DNA of 64,000 nucleotides from positions 1 to 64,000 of the forward strand of contig MSHJ01000015.1 of the NCBI GenBank assembly GCA_001941065.1, given 5' to 3'. The notes beneath the pieces are model-generated. The model made no database searches. It was not told where the DNA came from and worked only from the letters and a program-made list of their open reading frames with translations. The translations under genes and the position numbers were made by a program. Positions 35,678-45,455 of the stretch are shown here, piece after piece; position 1 is the first letter of the stretch, and the number at the start of each line of letters is the position of its first letter. Origin of the DNA: Alistipes sp. Zagget8. Lineage in GTDB: Bacteria; Bacteroidota; Bacteroidia; Bacteroidales; Rikenellaceae.

Positions 35678-38088
35678 AACGGCTGTGCCTGCTTCTGTTG
35701 GGGCTGCTGCTGGCCGTGTCGGCGGTCCGGGGCGGGGAACGCCGCTCCGAACTGCTGAATTTCGACTGGCGATTCCGGCTGGGCGAACAGCCCGGAGCCG
35801 ATCGGCCCGGGTATGACGACAGCGCGTGGGAGACGGTGCAGCTGCCCCACGACGCTTCGATTTACGGGCCTTTCGTACGCGACACGCTGGGCGGCGACCG
35901 GACCAACGGATTCCGGCCCCGCCATGCCGGCTGGTACCGCAAACACCTGACGATTGTCCGCAAACCCGCCGGACGCCGTTTCCTGCTGGAGTTCGAAGGC
36001 GTCTACCGCGCTGCCGAGGTGTGGGTCAACGGCGTCCGCATGGGGCGACAGCTCAATGGCTACCTCGATTTCGAATACGACGTGACCGACGCCCTGCACG
36101 AAGGCGACAACCTCGTTGCCGTGCGTTACGACAATCGCTATAAAGGCTCTTCGCGGTGGTACACGGGCGAGGGCATCAACCGCAATGTCTGGCTGCACGA
36201 GGTCTCCGACCTGCGTGTGGATCGTTACGGGACCTTTGTTTCGACGCCGCGTATCCTGCCCGACAGTGCCCGCGTGGCGATCGAGACGACGGTGCGTAAC
36301 GACCGGCCCGATTCGGTGGTCTGCACGGTCGTCAGCGAGGTGCTTTCGCCCTCGGGCGGGGTTCTTGCCGTGCGCCGCAGCGTGGTGCCGATGGCCGGAG
36401 GCGGACGCTTCACCTTTCGCCAGCAGGCATGGGTGCACGATCCACAGCTCTGGGAGCTGGAAACCCCTCGGCTTTATGCCGTGCGCACGCGCATCGAGGC
36501 CGACGGCCGGCAGACGGACCTTTATGAAACGCCGTTCGGCATCCGCGATGTGGAGATGACGCCCGAAGCGGGCCTGAAACTCAATGGCCGCAAGGTCTTC
36601 GTCAAGGGCGTATGCCTGCACCACGACCTCGGGGCTTTGGGCGCTGCGGCGTTCGAGGACGGATTCGCCCGGCGCCTCGAACGGCTCAAACAGATGGGAT
36701 GCAATGCCATCCGGCTGAGCCACAATGTCTTTCCGAAATATGTGCTGGAGTGGTGTGACCGCAACGGTATGCTGGTCTACGACGAAATGTACGACAAATG
36801 GTCGGGGCAGTTCTACGGTGAGGGTGCGGATTTCGAACGCTATTGGCGGCGCGATATGGGCCTTTGGCTGCAGCGCGACCGCAACCATCCTTCGGTCTTT
36901 ATCTGGAGTGTCGGCAACGAGGTTCAGCAGACCCGTAATTCGAAAGTCCGCAATTTCGCCACGGGCCGGGATGAGATCGACTCCACGCGGGGCGTGCGGC
37001 TCTGGACGCAGATGTACGACCATGTGCGGTATTACGATCCGACGCGGATGGTGACCACGGCGCTGTTCCCAACCCGCTACAACGGCATCCGTGCCGAAGA
37101 CGCGGGTTTCGATGCGAGCGAGCCGGCGCAGTTGTCGTTCTATATGGACGTGATGAGCGTCAATTACCGCGAGCGGTTTTTCGCCCGCGACAGGGAGAAA
37201 TATCCCCAGCTGATCTACATCGTCAGCGAGATTGCCACGGGCGAGGGCGGCTACTCCTATTTCGGCTATGACCATGCTTCGGCCGTCGGCCAGTTTTACT
37301 GGGGCGGCACGGAGTATATCGGCGAATCGTTCGGATGGCCTTCGAAAGGGTGGATCAACGGCGCCGCCGACCTGTGCGACAACCTCAAACCCGTGGGGTG
37401 GAGCATCCGCAGCCTCTATTCCGACGAACCGATGGTACGCATCGCCGTGCATGACAAAACGGCAGCGACCGAGCGCGTGTGGAACGACCTGAAAATGCGA
37501 TCCAAGCCGATGCGTCTTTTTTGGAAGGGCGAGCCGGGCGATACGCTCGATGTGCAGACCTTTTCCAACTGCGAAGAGGTCGAACTGCGCTTGAACGGCC
37601 GCACGCTGGGACGCCGCCGCATGGCCGACTGCCCGAAGCAGCGGATGATCTGGCGCGTGGCCTACCGGCCCGGCGAGTTGACCGCCGTGGGGTACGACGG
37701 AGCCCGGAAGGTCGCCGAACAGCGCCTCTGCTCCGCCTCGAAACCCGTGCGGCTGGTGCTGCGTCCCGAGCGGACGCAACTGTGCGCCGACGGGATGAGT
37801 CTGCTCTATGCGAATGTCGAGGTGCAGGATGCCGCGGGCACCGTGGTCCCGACCTCGGATTTCGAAGTCCGGTTCGAGGTCGAAGGACCTGCGACGATCG
37901 CGGGCGTCTGCAACGGCGACATCACCAGCGATGAACTGTGGCAGGCCGACCGGAGGCACGTGCACGAAGGCCGCGCCCTGGTGATCCTGCGGGCAGGGCG
38001 TGAAGCGGGAACGATACGGGTCACGGCCCGTGCCCGGGGTCTGAAACCGGACCGATTCGTTGTCGAAAGCCGCCCTCCGACGCTCTGA
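35674..38088 (+). CDS. GH2 family glycoside hydrolase (beta-galactosidase-like), exported
   Basis: 804 residues. The start is GTG at 35674, overlapping the TGA of the previous gene (GTGA), which shows translational coupling. A signal peptide of about 20 residues is followed by the sugar-binding jelly roll (NFDWRFRLGEQ, LPHDASIYGPF), an Ig-like domain, the TIM barrel and C-terminal beta domains. The acid/base Glu is in FIWSVGNEVQ (about 416) and the nucleophile Glu in IYIVSEIATG (about 519). KGVCLHHDLGALGAA and AIRLSHN are further GH2 signatures. Substrate may be beta-galactoside, beta-glucuronide or another sugar; the PUL context of uronic acids leaves this open. Last gene of the operon. Confidence 0.9.
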   Translation: MKRLCLLLLGLLLAVSAVRGGERRSELLNFDWRFRLGEQPGADRPGYDDSAWETVQLPHDASIYGPFVRDTLGGDRTNGFRPRHAGWYRKHLTIVRKPAGRRFLLEFEGVYRAAEVWVNGVRMGRQLNGYLDFEYDVTDALHEGDNLVAVRYDNRYKGSSRWYTGEGINRNVWLHEVSDLRVDRYGTFVSTPRILPDSARVAIETTVRNDRPDSVVCTVVSEVLSPSGGVLAVRRSVVPMAGGGRFTFRQQAWVHDPQLWELETPRLYAVRTRIEADGRQTDLYETPFGIRDVEMTPEAGLKLNGRKVFVKGVCLHHDLGALGAAAFEDGFARRLERLKQMGCNAIRLSHNVFPKYVLEWCDRNGMLVYDEMYDKWSGQFYGEGADFERYWRRDMGLWLQRDRNHPSVFIWSVGNEVQQTRNSKVRNFATGRDEIDSTRGVRLWTQMYDHVRYYDPTRMVTTALFPTRYNGIRAEDAGFDASEPAQLSFYMDVMSVNYRERFFARDREKYPQLIYIVSEIATGEGGYSYFGYDHASAVGQFYWGGTEYIGESFGWPSKGWINGAADLCDNLKPVGWSIRSLYSDEPMVRIAVHDKTAATERVWNDLKMRSKPMRLFWKGEPGDTLDVQTFSNCEEVELRLNGRTLGRRRMADCPKQRMIWRVAYRPGELTAVGYDGARKVAEQRLCSASKPVRLVLRPERTQLCADGMSLLYANVEVQDAAGTVVPTSDFEVRFEVEGPATIAGVCNGDITSDELWQADRRHVHEGRALVILRAGREAGTIRVTARARGLKPDRFVVESRPPTL

Positions 38089-38105
38089 AAGCGCGATTCT
38101 CCCTG

Positions 38106-38144
38106 TTTGAACGATTCGATTAATGTTTTGAATCGGGCGAATAA
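38106..38144 (+). promoter_or_regulatory. Putative HTCS operator before the lipoprotein-GH115-susCD operon
   Basis: Distal copy TTTGAACGATTCGATTAA (38106-38123) and proximal copy TTTGAATCGGGCGAATAA (38127-38144), period 21, sharing TTTGAA-N5-CGAnTAA. The proximal copy ends 21 bases before the -7-like box at 38166. An inverted CGATTC/GAATCG pair overlaps the repeats. The layout is identical to the sites at 31017 and 26857. Confidence 0.75.
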
Positions 38145-38165
38145 GGGAGGCCGCAGACAAATATT

Positions 38166-38173
38166 TAACTTGC
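38166..38173 (+). promoter_or_regulatory. Weak -7-like box of the lipoprotein-GH115-susCD operon
   Basis: TAACTTGC matches TAnnTTTG only in part, 57 bases before the ATG at 38231. It is accepted mainly because of the constant 21-base spacing from the operator repeats. Confidence 0.4.
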
Positions 38174-38230
38174 ATTGCGGGACGAAAATCCCGCCGACCG
38201 AAAAAAAGACCAACTAAACGAATACCCAAT

Positions 38231-39430
38231 ATGAAAAAAATTCTGCTACTGATCCTTGCCGGCCTGGTTGCAGTCTCGTGCAGCGATGAAGAGAAGATCA
38301 TCGGCCGCGAACGGACGTTTGTCGTGAAGTCCATGACGTCCGATTGGCCGCGAAACGTCTACGGAGCCATTTCACGTACCTATGAGGTGACGGCTTCGGG
38401 TGCGGAGGGCGGCTGGAGCGCCCGTCTGCTCGACGGCCAGCAGGGCTTCGTGCTCGAGACCGACGCGGCCGCGAACACCTTCACCGTGTCGATCGGCGAG
38501 AACACCGGAATGATCAACCTCGAGGACAAGGTCTGCGTGACCTACTCCGGTGAGATGATCTACCTGTCGCTGCTCCAGATTTCGAACTATTTTTCCGTCA
38601 GTCCGGGCGCGGACATGGGCGGCGGCGTCTATAAATATACGGTGGGCGACGACGGTGTTTCGACTTACACGGGTACCATCGCCAATCCCGGCACGGGCAC
38701 CGTGTCGGTGACCCGTGTCAGCGGCTCGGAGCTCTTTACTCCGGTGCTCGAACCCGCGGACAAACCCACTTCGCTGCGTTTCACGGCTCCGGCCAATGTG
38801 ACCTTCTTCCCCAATGAGGCGGTCTACGAGGTCGCCGTATCGGATAAACCCGACCAGACGGTACGCATCGACGTGTGGCAGCCGGGCCTCGAGGTTCCGG
38901 CGGGCGGGCAGCCCGATGCCACGGCTCCGGGCGGTTACTACTATCCGCTCGTGTGCGGTGTCGATGTGGCGGGTGTGAACATTCCCGTCGATGCGAATGC
39001 TACGTGGAACGACGTTTTCGATCCCGAACTGACGCTGGCGCAGAACAATACGTCGGCGAACCAGATGGCGGCGGTCAATCCTTGTCCCGACGGCTGGAAC
39101 GCCCCGACCGAAGCCCAGCTGAAGCGAATCATGTCCGAAGAGAACTGGACCTGGGACAAAACCGCAGACCCGAAGGGGCCCGATTTCTTCTACTGGAACA
39201 TGCGCGACGGCGGCCGCAGCGACCGTGAGATTTTCGGCGCCACGCGGGAGAATCCCGAGATTCGTCCGTGGTCGTGCGAAACGCGCAGCAATGCGCAGCC
39301 GCAGGCCTGGCGTATGCTCGTCAACCGCAGCTCCAATGCGAGCGTCAAGGTTTCGAGCGCGGGCCGCACGACCAAAATGGGTTCGGGAAATTATGCATAC
39401 ATCGTGCGCTGCGTGCGCGAAGCGAAATAA
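38231..39430 (+). CDS. Surface-type lipoprotein with C-terminal FISUMP-like domain
   Basis: 399 residues. The lipoprotein signal ends GLVAVSC (Cys17) followed by SDEEKIIG, an acidic surface-export type of start. Two beta domains follow (about 25-120 and 120-225; the second ends QTVRIDVWQPG, like a BACON or Ig strand). The C-terminal part, with VNPCPDGWNAPTEAQLKRIM and YAYIVRCVRE at the end, resembles the Fibrobacter succinogenes major paralogous (FISUMP) domain, related to C-type-lectin-like folds. It heads the operon with GH115 and susCD; its TAA overlaps the next ATG (TAATG). A surface glycan-binding role is inferred from position. The family match is by motif only. Confidence 0.7.
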   Translation: MKKILLLILAGLVAVSCSDEEKIIGRERTFVVKSMTSDWPRNVYGAISRTYEVTASGAEGGWSARLLDGQQGFVLETDAAANTFTVSIGENTGMINLEDKVCVTYSGEMIYLSLLQISNYFSVSPGADMGGGVYKYTVGDDGVSTYTGTIANPGTGTVSVTRVSGSELFTPVLEPADKPTSLRFTAPANVTFFPNEAVYEVAVSDKPDQTVRIDVWQPGLEVPAGGQPDATAPGGYYYPLVCGVDVAGVNIPVDANATWNDVFDPELTLAQNNTSANQMAAVNPCPDGWNAPTEAQLKRIMSEENWTWDKTADPKGPDFFYWNMRDGGRSDREIFGATRENPEIRPWSCETRSNAQPQAWRMLVNRSSNASVKVSSAGRTTKMGSGNYAYIVRCVREAK

Positions 39431-42183
39431 TGAAGGCCATGCTGCGATTCCGTAACCTGTTGCTGCTGGCACTCGTCTGCTCGGCTCCTGCCGTTTGGGC
39501 GGCCCGCGGGGGATTCCCGCTGGTCCGCGGCGGCCGTCCGGCGCCGGTATGCTACCTCGGCGGAGAGCGGGTCGTCGAAACCGCGCTGGCGATTTACACC
39601 GCCGATGCGGAGCGGGTGGCCGGCGAAGCCCCCGGTCGGCGTGAGGTTCCGGGTGCCGGAACGGTTGTCGTGGGGTCGCTCTCCGAAAGGGAGCGTCTCG
39701 ACCCGCTGCTGCGTGCCTGGGGTGTGTCGGTGGAGGCTCTCGAAGGCCGTTGGGAGGCATTCCGCATTTGCGAAGCCTCCCGGGACGGGCAGCGTGCGCT
39801 GTTCGTTGTGGGCAGCGATCCGCGCGGTACGGCTTACGGTGTGCTGGAACTTTCGCGTCTCATGGGCGTGTCGCCCTGGGAGTGGTGGGCCGACGTGACG
39901 CCCCGTTCCGCATGGGCGGTGACGCTTGCCGTGGGATACGACCGCACGGAGGCTCCCTCGGTCCAGTACCGGGGTATTTTCCTCAACGACGAGGATTGGG
40001 GTCTCGACCCGTGGGGCACGCGCTACGAAGGCAGCAGCGTGGCCGGCGAACTGGGTCCGAAGACCTATTCCCGGATTTTCGAGCTGCTGCTGCGCCTGCG
40101 TGCCAATACGATCTGGCCGGCGATGCACGCTTCTACCGTCGCTTTCTACAAGGTTCCGGGAAACCGGGAGGCGGCGGAGCGTTACGGGATTGTCGTCGGA
40201 ACGTCGCATTGCGAGCCGATGATGCGCAACAACGTCGGCGAGTGGGATGCGGAGCGTTACGGCGAGTACGATTTTGCCGCCAATCGCGCGGGTGTGTTGC
40301 GTTACTGGCGCGAGCGGGTGCTCGAGGTCGCCGAAGATGAAAATATCTTTACGCTGGGTATGCGCGGGATTCACGACGGCGAGATGGCCGGAGCCGTGAC
40401 GCTCGACGAGCAGACCGCCCTGACCAACGAGGTGATCCGCGCCCAGCGGCAGCTGCTCTCCGCGGAGCTGCACCGCCCGGTCGGCGACATTCCGCAGACC
40501 TTTGTGCCCTACAAGGAGGTGCTCGATATCTACGACAACGGCGTGGAACTGCCCGACGACGTTACGCTGATGTGGTGCGACGACAACTACGGTTACATCA
40601 CACGGCTGTCGAATGCCGCGGAGCAGGCCCGCAGCGGCGGGGCCGGAGTCTATTATCACGTCTCCTATTACGGCAAACCCCACGACTACCTCTGGCTCGC
40701 CACCTCGCAGCCCGCGCTGATGGCTTCCGAGATGCGGCGGGCGTGGGACTACGGAGCCCGGAAAATCTGGATTCTCAACGTCGGCGACCTGAAACCCGCA
40801 GAATACCCTGCCGAACTGTTCCTCGACATGGCCTGGAACGTGGACGCCGTTGCACCCGAAGCCGTCGGCGAACACCAGCGGCGCTGGTTGGAACGGGAAT
40901 TCGGTCCGGTCGTGGCTCCCCGGGCGGCGGCTTTGATGCGCGAGCATTACCGGCTGGCTGCGGAGCGCAAACCCGAGCACATGGGCTGGAGCCGTATCCA
41001 GCAGCCGGGTGTGCGGGGCGGCATTACACCCGTGGCGGATACCGAATACGGTTCGTTTTCGGCAGGGGCGTTCGACCGCACGGCGGCTTACGGGCGCCTG
41101 CAGAACGAGGCCCGGCATTTGGGGGCGATGCTTCCCGCCGACCGCCGCGACGCCTGGTTCGAACTGGTGCAATATCCCGTCGAGGGAGCTGCGCTGATGA
41201 ACAAGAAATGGCTTTACGCCCAGCACGCACGTCGTTATGCCGCCGAAGGGCTGGCTGCCGGTGCGGAGTACGCCGCGGCTTCCCGGCAGGCTTACGACTC
41301 GATCCGCTTGCTGACCGACCGCTATAATCGGGAAACCGCCGGCGGCAAATGGCGCGACATGATGTCCATGTCGCCCCGCAACCTGCCGGTGTTCGCGGCT
41401 CCTGTGTTCGGTGCGATGCCTGCGGACGGACATCCCGTACTGTGGGTGGACGGCGCTCCGGAGCGTGTTGCCGCCGATACGGTGGTTTTGCCCCGCTTCG
41501 TGCGTTCGGCCGACAATGCGGTGACGATTAATCTCTTCTCAGCCTCCGACGCACAAGTCGGAACCCTGCCCGCATGGCTGAAAGCCGAACGGCGGCGCAT
41601 GACCCCTTCGCACGAACGACTGATCCTGCGGGCCGGATTCACAGGAAATTCCCGTCCCGGGGAGACTTTCACGATTGAAGCCGGTGGCCGTCGCTATGTG
41701 TTTGCGGTCGGCCGTGAGGAGGATGCCGGGGTTTCCGGAGCCCCGATGGTCGGCGGGATCGCTTCCGTCGCCGGAGCCGGTTATGTGCGGGGCGAAGGCG
41801 CCGTCGTCATCGACGGACTCGGGCAGAGCGGACGCGCCGTGCGTCTCGGCAAGGGAGCCTGCGCCGAATACCTGCTTCGCTGCGATGCGTCGGGCGAAGC
41901 CGATGTCACAGCCTGTTTCCTCCCGCAGCATCCCGCCGCCGCGAAAGCCCTGCGTTTCCGGCTCACGGTGGACGGCGTTTCCCGGGGTGAATTCGACATC
42001 CGCGAGGTGTTCGGCGAGGAACCCTGGAAAGTCAATGTCCTGCGCAACCAGGCGCGGCGCGGCGTGCGCCTGCATCTTTCGGAAGGCGTGCACCGGATCG
42101 GCGTCGAACCGCTCGACGAGGCGATGCTGCTCGACGGAGTTTTCATCGACCGCACGCTCCGCAACCCCTATGTTCTACGATAA
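39430..42183 (+). CDS. GH115 family alpha-glucuronidase, exported
   Basis: 917 residues from the ATG at 39430, which overlaps the previous stop. A longer in-frame reading overlaps the upstream gene and lacks a signal peptide, whereas this start gives one (LLLLALVCSAPAVWAA). GH115 signatures run through the protein: YGVLELSRLMGVSPWEWWAD, YRGIFLNDEDWGLDPW, RANTIWPAMHAS, GTSHCEPMMRNN, MRGIHDGEM, WCDDNYGYITRLS and YYHVSYYGKPHDYLWLA. Known members remove 4-O-methyl-glucuronic acid from xylan, or glucuronic acid from arabinogalactan-type chains, including internal branches. A C-terminal beta-sandwich of about 150 residues ends the protein. It is followed 27 bases later by susC. Confidence 0.93.
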   Translation: MKAMLRFRNLLLLALVCSAPAVWAARGGFPLVRGGRPAPVCYLGGERVVETALAIYTADAERVAGEAPGRREVPGAGTVVVGSLSERERLDPLLRAWGVSVEALEGRWEAFRICEASRDGQRALFVVGSDPRGTAYGVLELSRLMGVSPWEWWADVTPRSAWAVTLAVGYDRTEAPSVQYRGIFLNDEDWGLDPWGTRYEGSSVAGELGPKTYSRIFELLLRLRANTIWPAMHASTVAFYKVPGNREAAERYGIVVGTSHCEPMMRNNVGEWDAERYGEYDFAANRAGVLRYWRERVLEVAEDENIFTLGMRGIHDGEMAGAVTLDEQTALTNEVIRAQRQLLSAELHRPVGDIPQTFVPYKEVLDIYDNGVELPDDVTLMWCDDNYGYITRLSNAAEQARSGGAGVYYHVSYYGKPHDYLWLATSQPALMASEMRRAWDYGARKIWILNVGDLKPAEYPAELFLDMAWNVDAVAPEAVGEHQRRWLEREFGPVVAPRAAALMREHYRLAAERKPEHMGWSRIQQPGVRGGITPVADTEYGSFSAGAFDRTAAYGRLQNEARHLGAMLPADRRDAWFELVQYPVEGAALMNKKWLYAQHARRYAAEGLAAGAEYAAASRQAYDSIRLLTDRYNRETAGGKWRDMMSMSPRNLPVFAAPVFGAMPADGHPVLWVDGAPERVAADTVVLPRFVRSADNAVTINLFSASDAQVGTLPAWLKAERRRMTPSHERLILRAGFTGNSRPGETFTIEAGGRRYVFAVGREEDAGVSGAPMVGGIASVAGAGYVRGEGAVVIDGLGQSGRAVRLGKGACAEYLLRCDASGEADVTACFLPQHPAAAKALRFRLTVDGVSRGEFDIREVFGEEPWKVNVLRNQARRGVRLHLSEGVHRIGVEPLDEAMLLDGVFIDRTLRNPYVLR

Positions 42184-42210
42184 CAACTTAAACCTATTAA
42201 CGCAAAGAAT

Positions 42211-45200
42211 ATGAAGAACTTTTTACTTCATCGGGCCGGCTCTTCCCGAAGGGATGTGCCGTATGGAACGATCGGGCGGGCCTTGTGCCTGTGGCTCGTG
42301 GCGGTGTGCTGGAGCCTCGGGGCCTATGCCCAGCAGAACCGGCAGGTGACCGGCCGAGTCAAGGACGTTTCGGGCGTGCCGCTGGTCGGCGTCACGATCC
42401 TCGAAAAGGGGACCCAGCGCGGTACGACGACCAACGCCAAGGGCGAATACACGATCCGTGTCAAGGATGACAATGCCACCCTGACCTTCTCCATGCTAGG
42501 GTATGTCTCGCAGGAACTGCGTGTCGGCAAACGTGCCGCCCTCGACGTGTCGCTCGCCGAAGATACGAGCGAGATCGACGAAGTGGTGGTCGTGGGCTAC
42601 GGCTATGTGCGCCGCGTCGATTTGACGGGGTCGGTCGCTTCGGTCAACACCGAGGAGATGCAGAAGGCTCCTGTGCGCTCGTTCGACGAGGCGCTGGCCG
42701 GGCGTGTCGCCGGCGTGCAGGTCGTATCGAGCGAGGGCGAACCCGGTTCGTCCGTCAACATCATCGTCCGCGGCCAGAACTCCCTGACGCAGGACAGCTC
42801 GCCCCTCTACGTCGTGGACGGATTCCCCCTTGAGAGCTTCAACGCCTCGTCGCTCAACCCTTCGGACATCGTCTCGATCGACGTGCTCAAGGACGCCTCA
42901 GCCACGGCCATCTACGGTGCCCGCGGTGCGAACGGCGTGATTATGATCACCACCCGCAGCGGCCAGGTGGGACGTACCCGGGTGAGTTACGAAGGCTCCT
43001 TCGGTCTGCAGAACACCACCAACCGCATGGACCTGATGAATCCCTACGAGTTTGTGAAGCTGCAGCTCGAGATCGACCCTTACCAGGCCCGCCAGAGCTA
43101 TCTGAAGCCCAATTCGTCCGGACTGGAGACCCGCACCCCCGAGTATTACCGCCATGTCCAGTATATCGACTGGCAGGAGCGCGTGTTGCAGGTGGCGCCG
43201 ATGCATAACCATACGGTCTCGCTCACGGGCGGTTCGCAAACCGTGAAATACGCCGCTTCGCTCAACTACATGGGTCAGGAGGGTGTCGTGCGCCAGTCGG
43301 GTTACGACCGCGTGTCGGGCCGTCTGCGTCTGGATGTCGATGCCTCGAAGAATTTCAAGGTCGGCTTCAATACCAGCTATTCGTGGACTAATCAGTACGG
43401 AACTTCGGTGCGTATGCCCTCGAGCAACTCCGAGGCGTCGCTGACGCTGATGTACAACATGTGGGGGTACCGTCCCGTCACGGGCGGCAGCATCGACGAC
43501 CTGCTCAATGCCGACGAGGATACCGAGATCGTCGAGATGACCACCTGGGGCAACCGCTACAATCCGATGCTTTACCTGAACAACGAGGAGAAGAATTACG
43601 GACAGAGCAATTTCGTGGCCAACGTCTACGGCGAATACCGCTTCGGCAAGTACCTGAAACTGCGCGTGACGGGCGGCATCAACCGCAATACGGCCGTGCT
43701 GGAGGATTTCTTCAACAGCAAGCATCCCTACTCACAGAAGATCGCCGGCGTCATCAAGGGCGTGAACGGTTATGCGCAGTATGAAACGCGCCAGTCGCTG
43801 CTCAACGAGAATACGCTGACGTTCGACCGGACGTTCGACAAACGCCACCATCTCAACGTCGTGGCAGGTGTAACGGTGCAGGAGTACAAGTTCTCGAGTT
43901 TCCGCGGTACGGCGTGGGACGTTCCCCGAGAGGGTCTCGGGATTGCGGGACTGGACGAAGGCGTGGCGCAGCCGCTCAACTCCTCGAAATCGATCAACCG
44001 CATGGTGTCGGGACTGGCCCGCGTGAATTACGATTTCGGACACAAATATTACGTCACCTTCTCGTTCCGCGCCGACGGCTCGTCGAAATTCCCCGCCGGC
44101 AATAAATGGGGTTATTTCCCTTCGGGGTCGGTTTCCTACCGCATCTCGCAGGAGAATTTCCTGAAGGACAGCAAGGTGATTTCGGATGCCAAGATTCGCG
44201 CCAGCTATGGTCTGACGGGTAACAACCGCGTGGGTGATTTCGCCTATATGTCGCAGTTGAACCTGTCGAATCCCGACGGTTACAGCTGGAACAACACCCT
44301 CGTGCAGGGTGCGCAGCTTTCATCGCTGGGCAACTACAAGCTCAAATGGGAGAGCACGAAATCACTGGACGTCGGTATGGACCTGAGTTTCTTCGACCAG
44401 CGCCTCGGCCTGACGATGGACTACTACAACAAGAAGACCTACGACCTGCTGCTCAACGCCAACCTGCCGCTCTCGTCGGGCTACCAGCGAGCGATGATGA
44501 ACGTCGGGGCCGTGCGCAACTACGGTTTCGAGTTGACGCTCAATACGGTCAATATCCGGACCAAGAATTTTATGTGGACGACTAATTTCAACATCTCGCT
44601 CAACCGTTCGAAGGTGCTCGGACTCTCCGACGGCGAGCAGAGCATGGATTCGTTCATCAACTGGAACTCGGACTACCAGAGCGTGCCGCTCTATGAAACG
44701 CGCGTGGGACGGCCCATCACGATGTTCGTGGGCATGGTTTACGACGGGCTGTACCAGATCGGCGATTTCACGTGGCAGAACGACAGCGACCCCTCGATTC
44801 CGCACGCCAGCCGCCAGTATGTCCTCAAGGACGATGTGCCCGACAACGGCATGGCCCGTAACCAGATACGTCCGGGATACATTCGTTTCAAAGATTTCGA
44901 CGACGACAAGCACGTCGGTTCCGAGGACCGCCGCGTGCTGGGCGATCCGAATCCCAAATACATCGGCGGATTCTCGAACAGCTTCGTGTGGAAGGATTTC
45001 GACCTGAATGTTTTCTTCCAGTTCAGCGGCGGCAACAAGATCATGAATGCCAACCGCATCCTTTTCGAGGGCACCTACCGTTACGGACTGAATCAGTTCG
45101 CGTCGTACGAGGACCGCTGGTCGCCGGAGAACCCGCATTCGAACAACTACGTGCCGGGCGGACAGAAGGTGGCCTACTATTCGGACAAGACGCTCGAAGA

Positions 45201-45444
45201 CGGCTCCTACCTGCGCCTGAAGACCGTCCAGATCGGCTATACGCTGCCTGCGCGTGTGCTGTCCAAACTGCACATCTCGAAACTGCGCATCTACTTTGCC
45301 GCGCAGAACCTCTTTACGTGGACCGCCTATTCGGGTTACGACCCCGAGGTGTCGATCTTCAATTCGCCCCTTACGCCCGGATTCGACTACCTCTCCTATC
45401 CGCGCAGCCGGACCTACACCGTGGGACTCAATCTCTCGTTCTAA
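42211..45444 (+). CDS. SusC/RagA TonB-linked outer membrane transporter
   Basis: 1077 residues. The N-terminal signal is long (to about 42, WSLGAYAQ). A carboxypeptidase-regulatory-like domain (QVTGRVKDVSGVPLVGVTI), TonB plug (EIDEVVVVGYGYVRRVDLTG, PSDIVSIDVLKDASATAIYG) and barrel ending YTVGLNLSF follow. Unlike the SusC at 17429 it has no STN domain, which agrees with HTCS rather than ECF/FecR control. It is coupled to susD, 11 bases downstream, and imports oligosaccharides released by the PUL enzymes. Confidence 0.95.
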   Translation: MKNFLLHRAGSSRRDVPYGTIGRALCLWLVAVCWSLGAYAQQNRQVTGRVKDVSGVPLVGVTILEKGTQRGTTTNAKGEYTIRVKDDNATLTFSMLGYVSQELRVGKRAALDVSLAEDTSEIDEVVVVGYGYVRRVDLTGSVASVNTEEMQKAPVRSFDEALAGRVAGVQVVSSEGEPGSSVNIIVRGQNSLTQDSSPLYVVDGFPLESFNASSLNPSDIVSIDVLKDASATAIYGARGANGVIMITTRSGQVGRTRVSYEGSFGLQNTTNRMDLMNPYEFVKLQLEIDPYQARQSYLKPNSSGLETRTPEYYRHVQYIDWQERVLQVAPMHNHTVSLTGGSQTVKYAASLNYMGQEGVVRQSGYDRVSGRLRLDVDASKNFKVGFNTSYSWTNQYGTSVRMPSSNSEASLTLMYNMWGYRPVTGGSIDDLLNADEDTEIVEMTTWGNRYNPMLYLNNEEKNYGQSNFVANVYGEYRFGKYLKLRVTGGINRNTAVLEDFFNSKHPYSQKIAGVIKGVNGYAQYETRQSLLNENTLTFDRTFDKRHHLNVVAGVTVQEYKFSSFRGTAWDVPREGLGIAGLDEGVAQPLNSSKSINRMVSGLARVNYDFGHKYYVTFSFRADGSSKFPAGNKWGYFPSGSVSYRISQENFLKDSKVISDAKIRASYGLTGNNRVGDFAYMSQLNLSNPDGYSWNNTLVQGAQLSSLGNYKLKWESTKSLDVGMDLSFFDQRLGLTMDYYNKKTYDLLLNANLPLSSGYQRAMMNVGAVRNYGFELTLNTVNIRTKNFMWTTNFNISLNRSKVLGLSDGEQSMDSFINWNSDYQSVPLYETRVGRPITMFVGMVYDGLYQIGDFTWQNDSDPSIPHASRQYVLKDDVPDNGMARNQIRPGYIRFKDFDDDKHVGSEDRRVLGDPNPKYIGGFSNSFVWKDFDLNVFFQFSGGNKIMNANRILFEGTYRYGLNQFASYEDRWSPENPHSNNYVPGGQKVAYYSDKTLEDGSYLRLKTVQIGYTLPARVLSKLHISKLRIYFAAQNLFTWTAYSGYDPEVSIFNSPLTPGFDYLSYPRSRTYTVGLNLSF

Positions 45445-45455
45445 AAGTCTAACCT

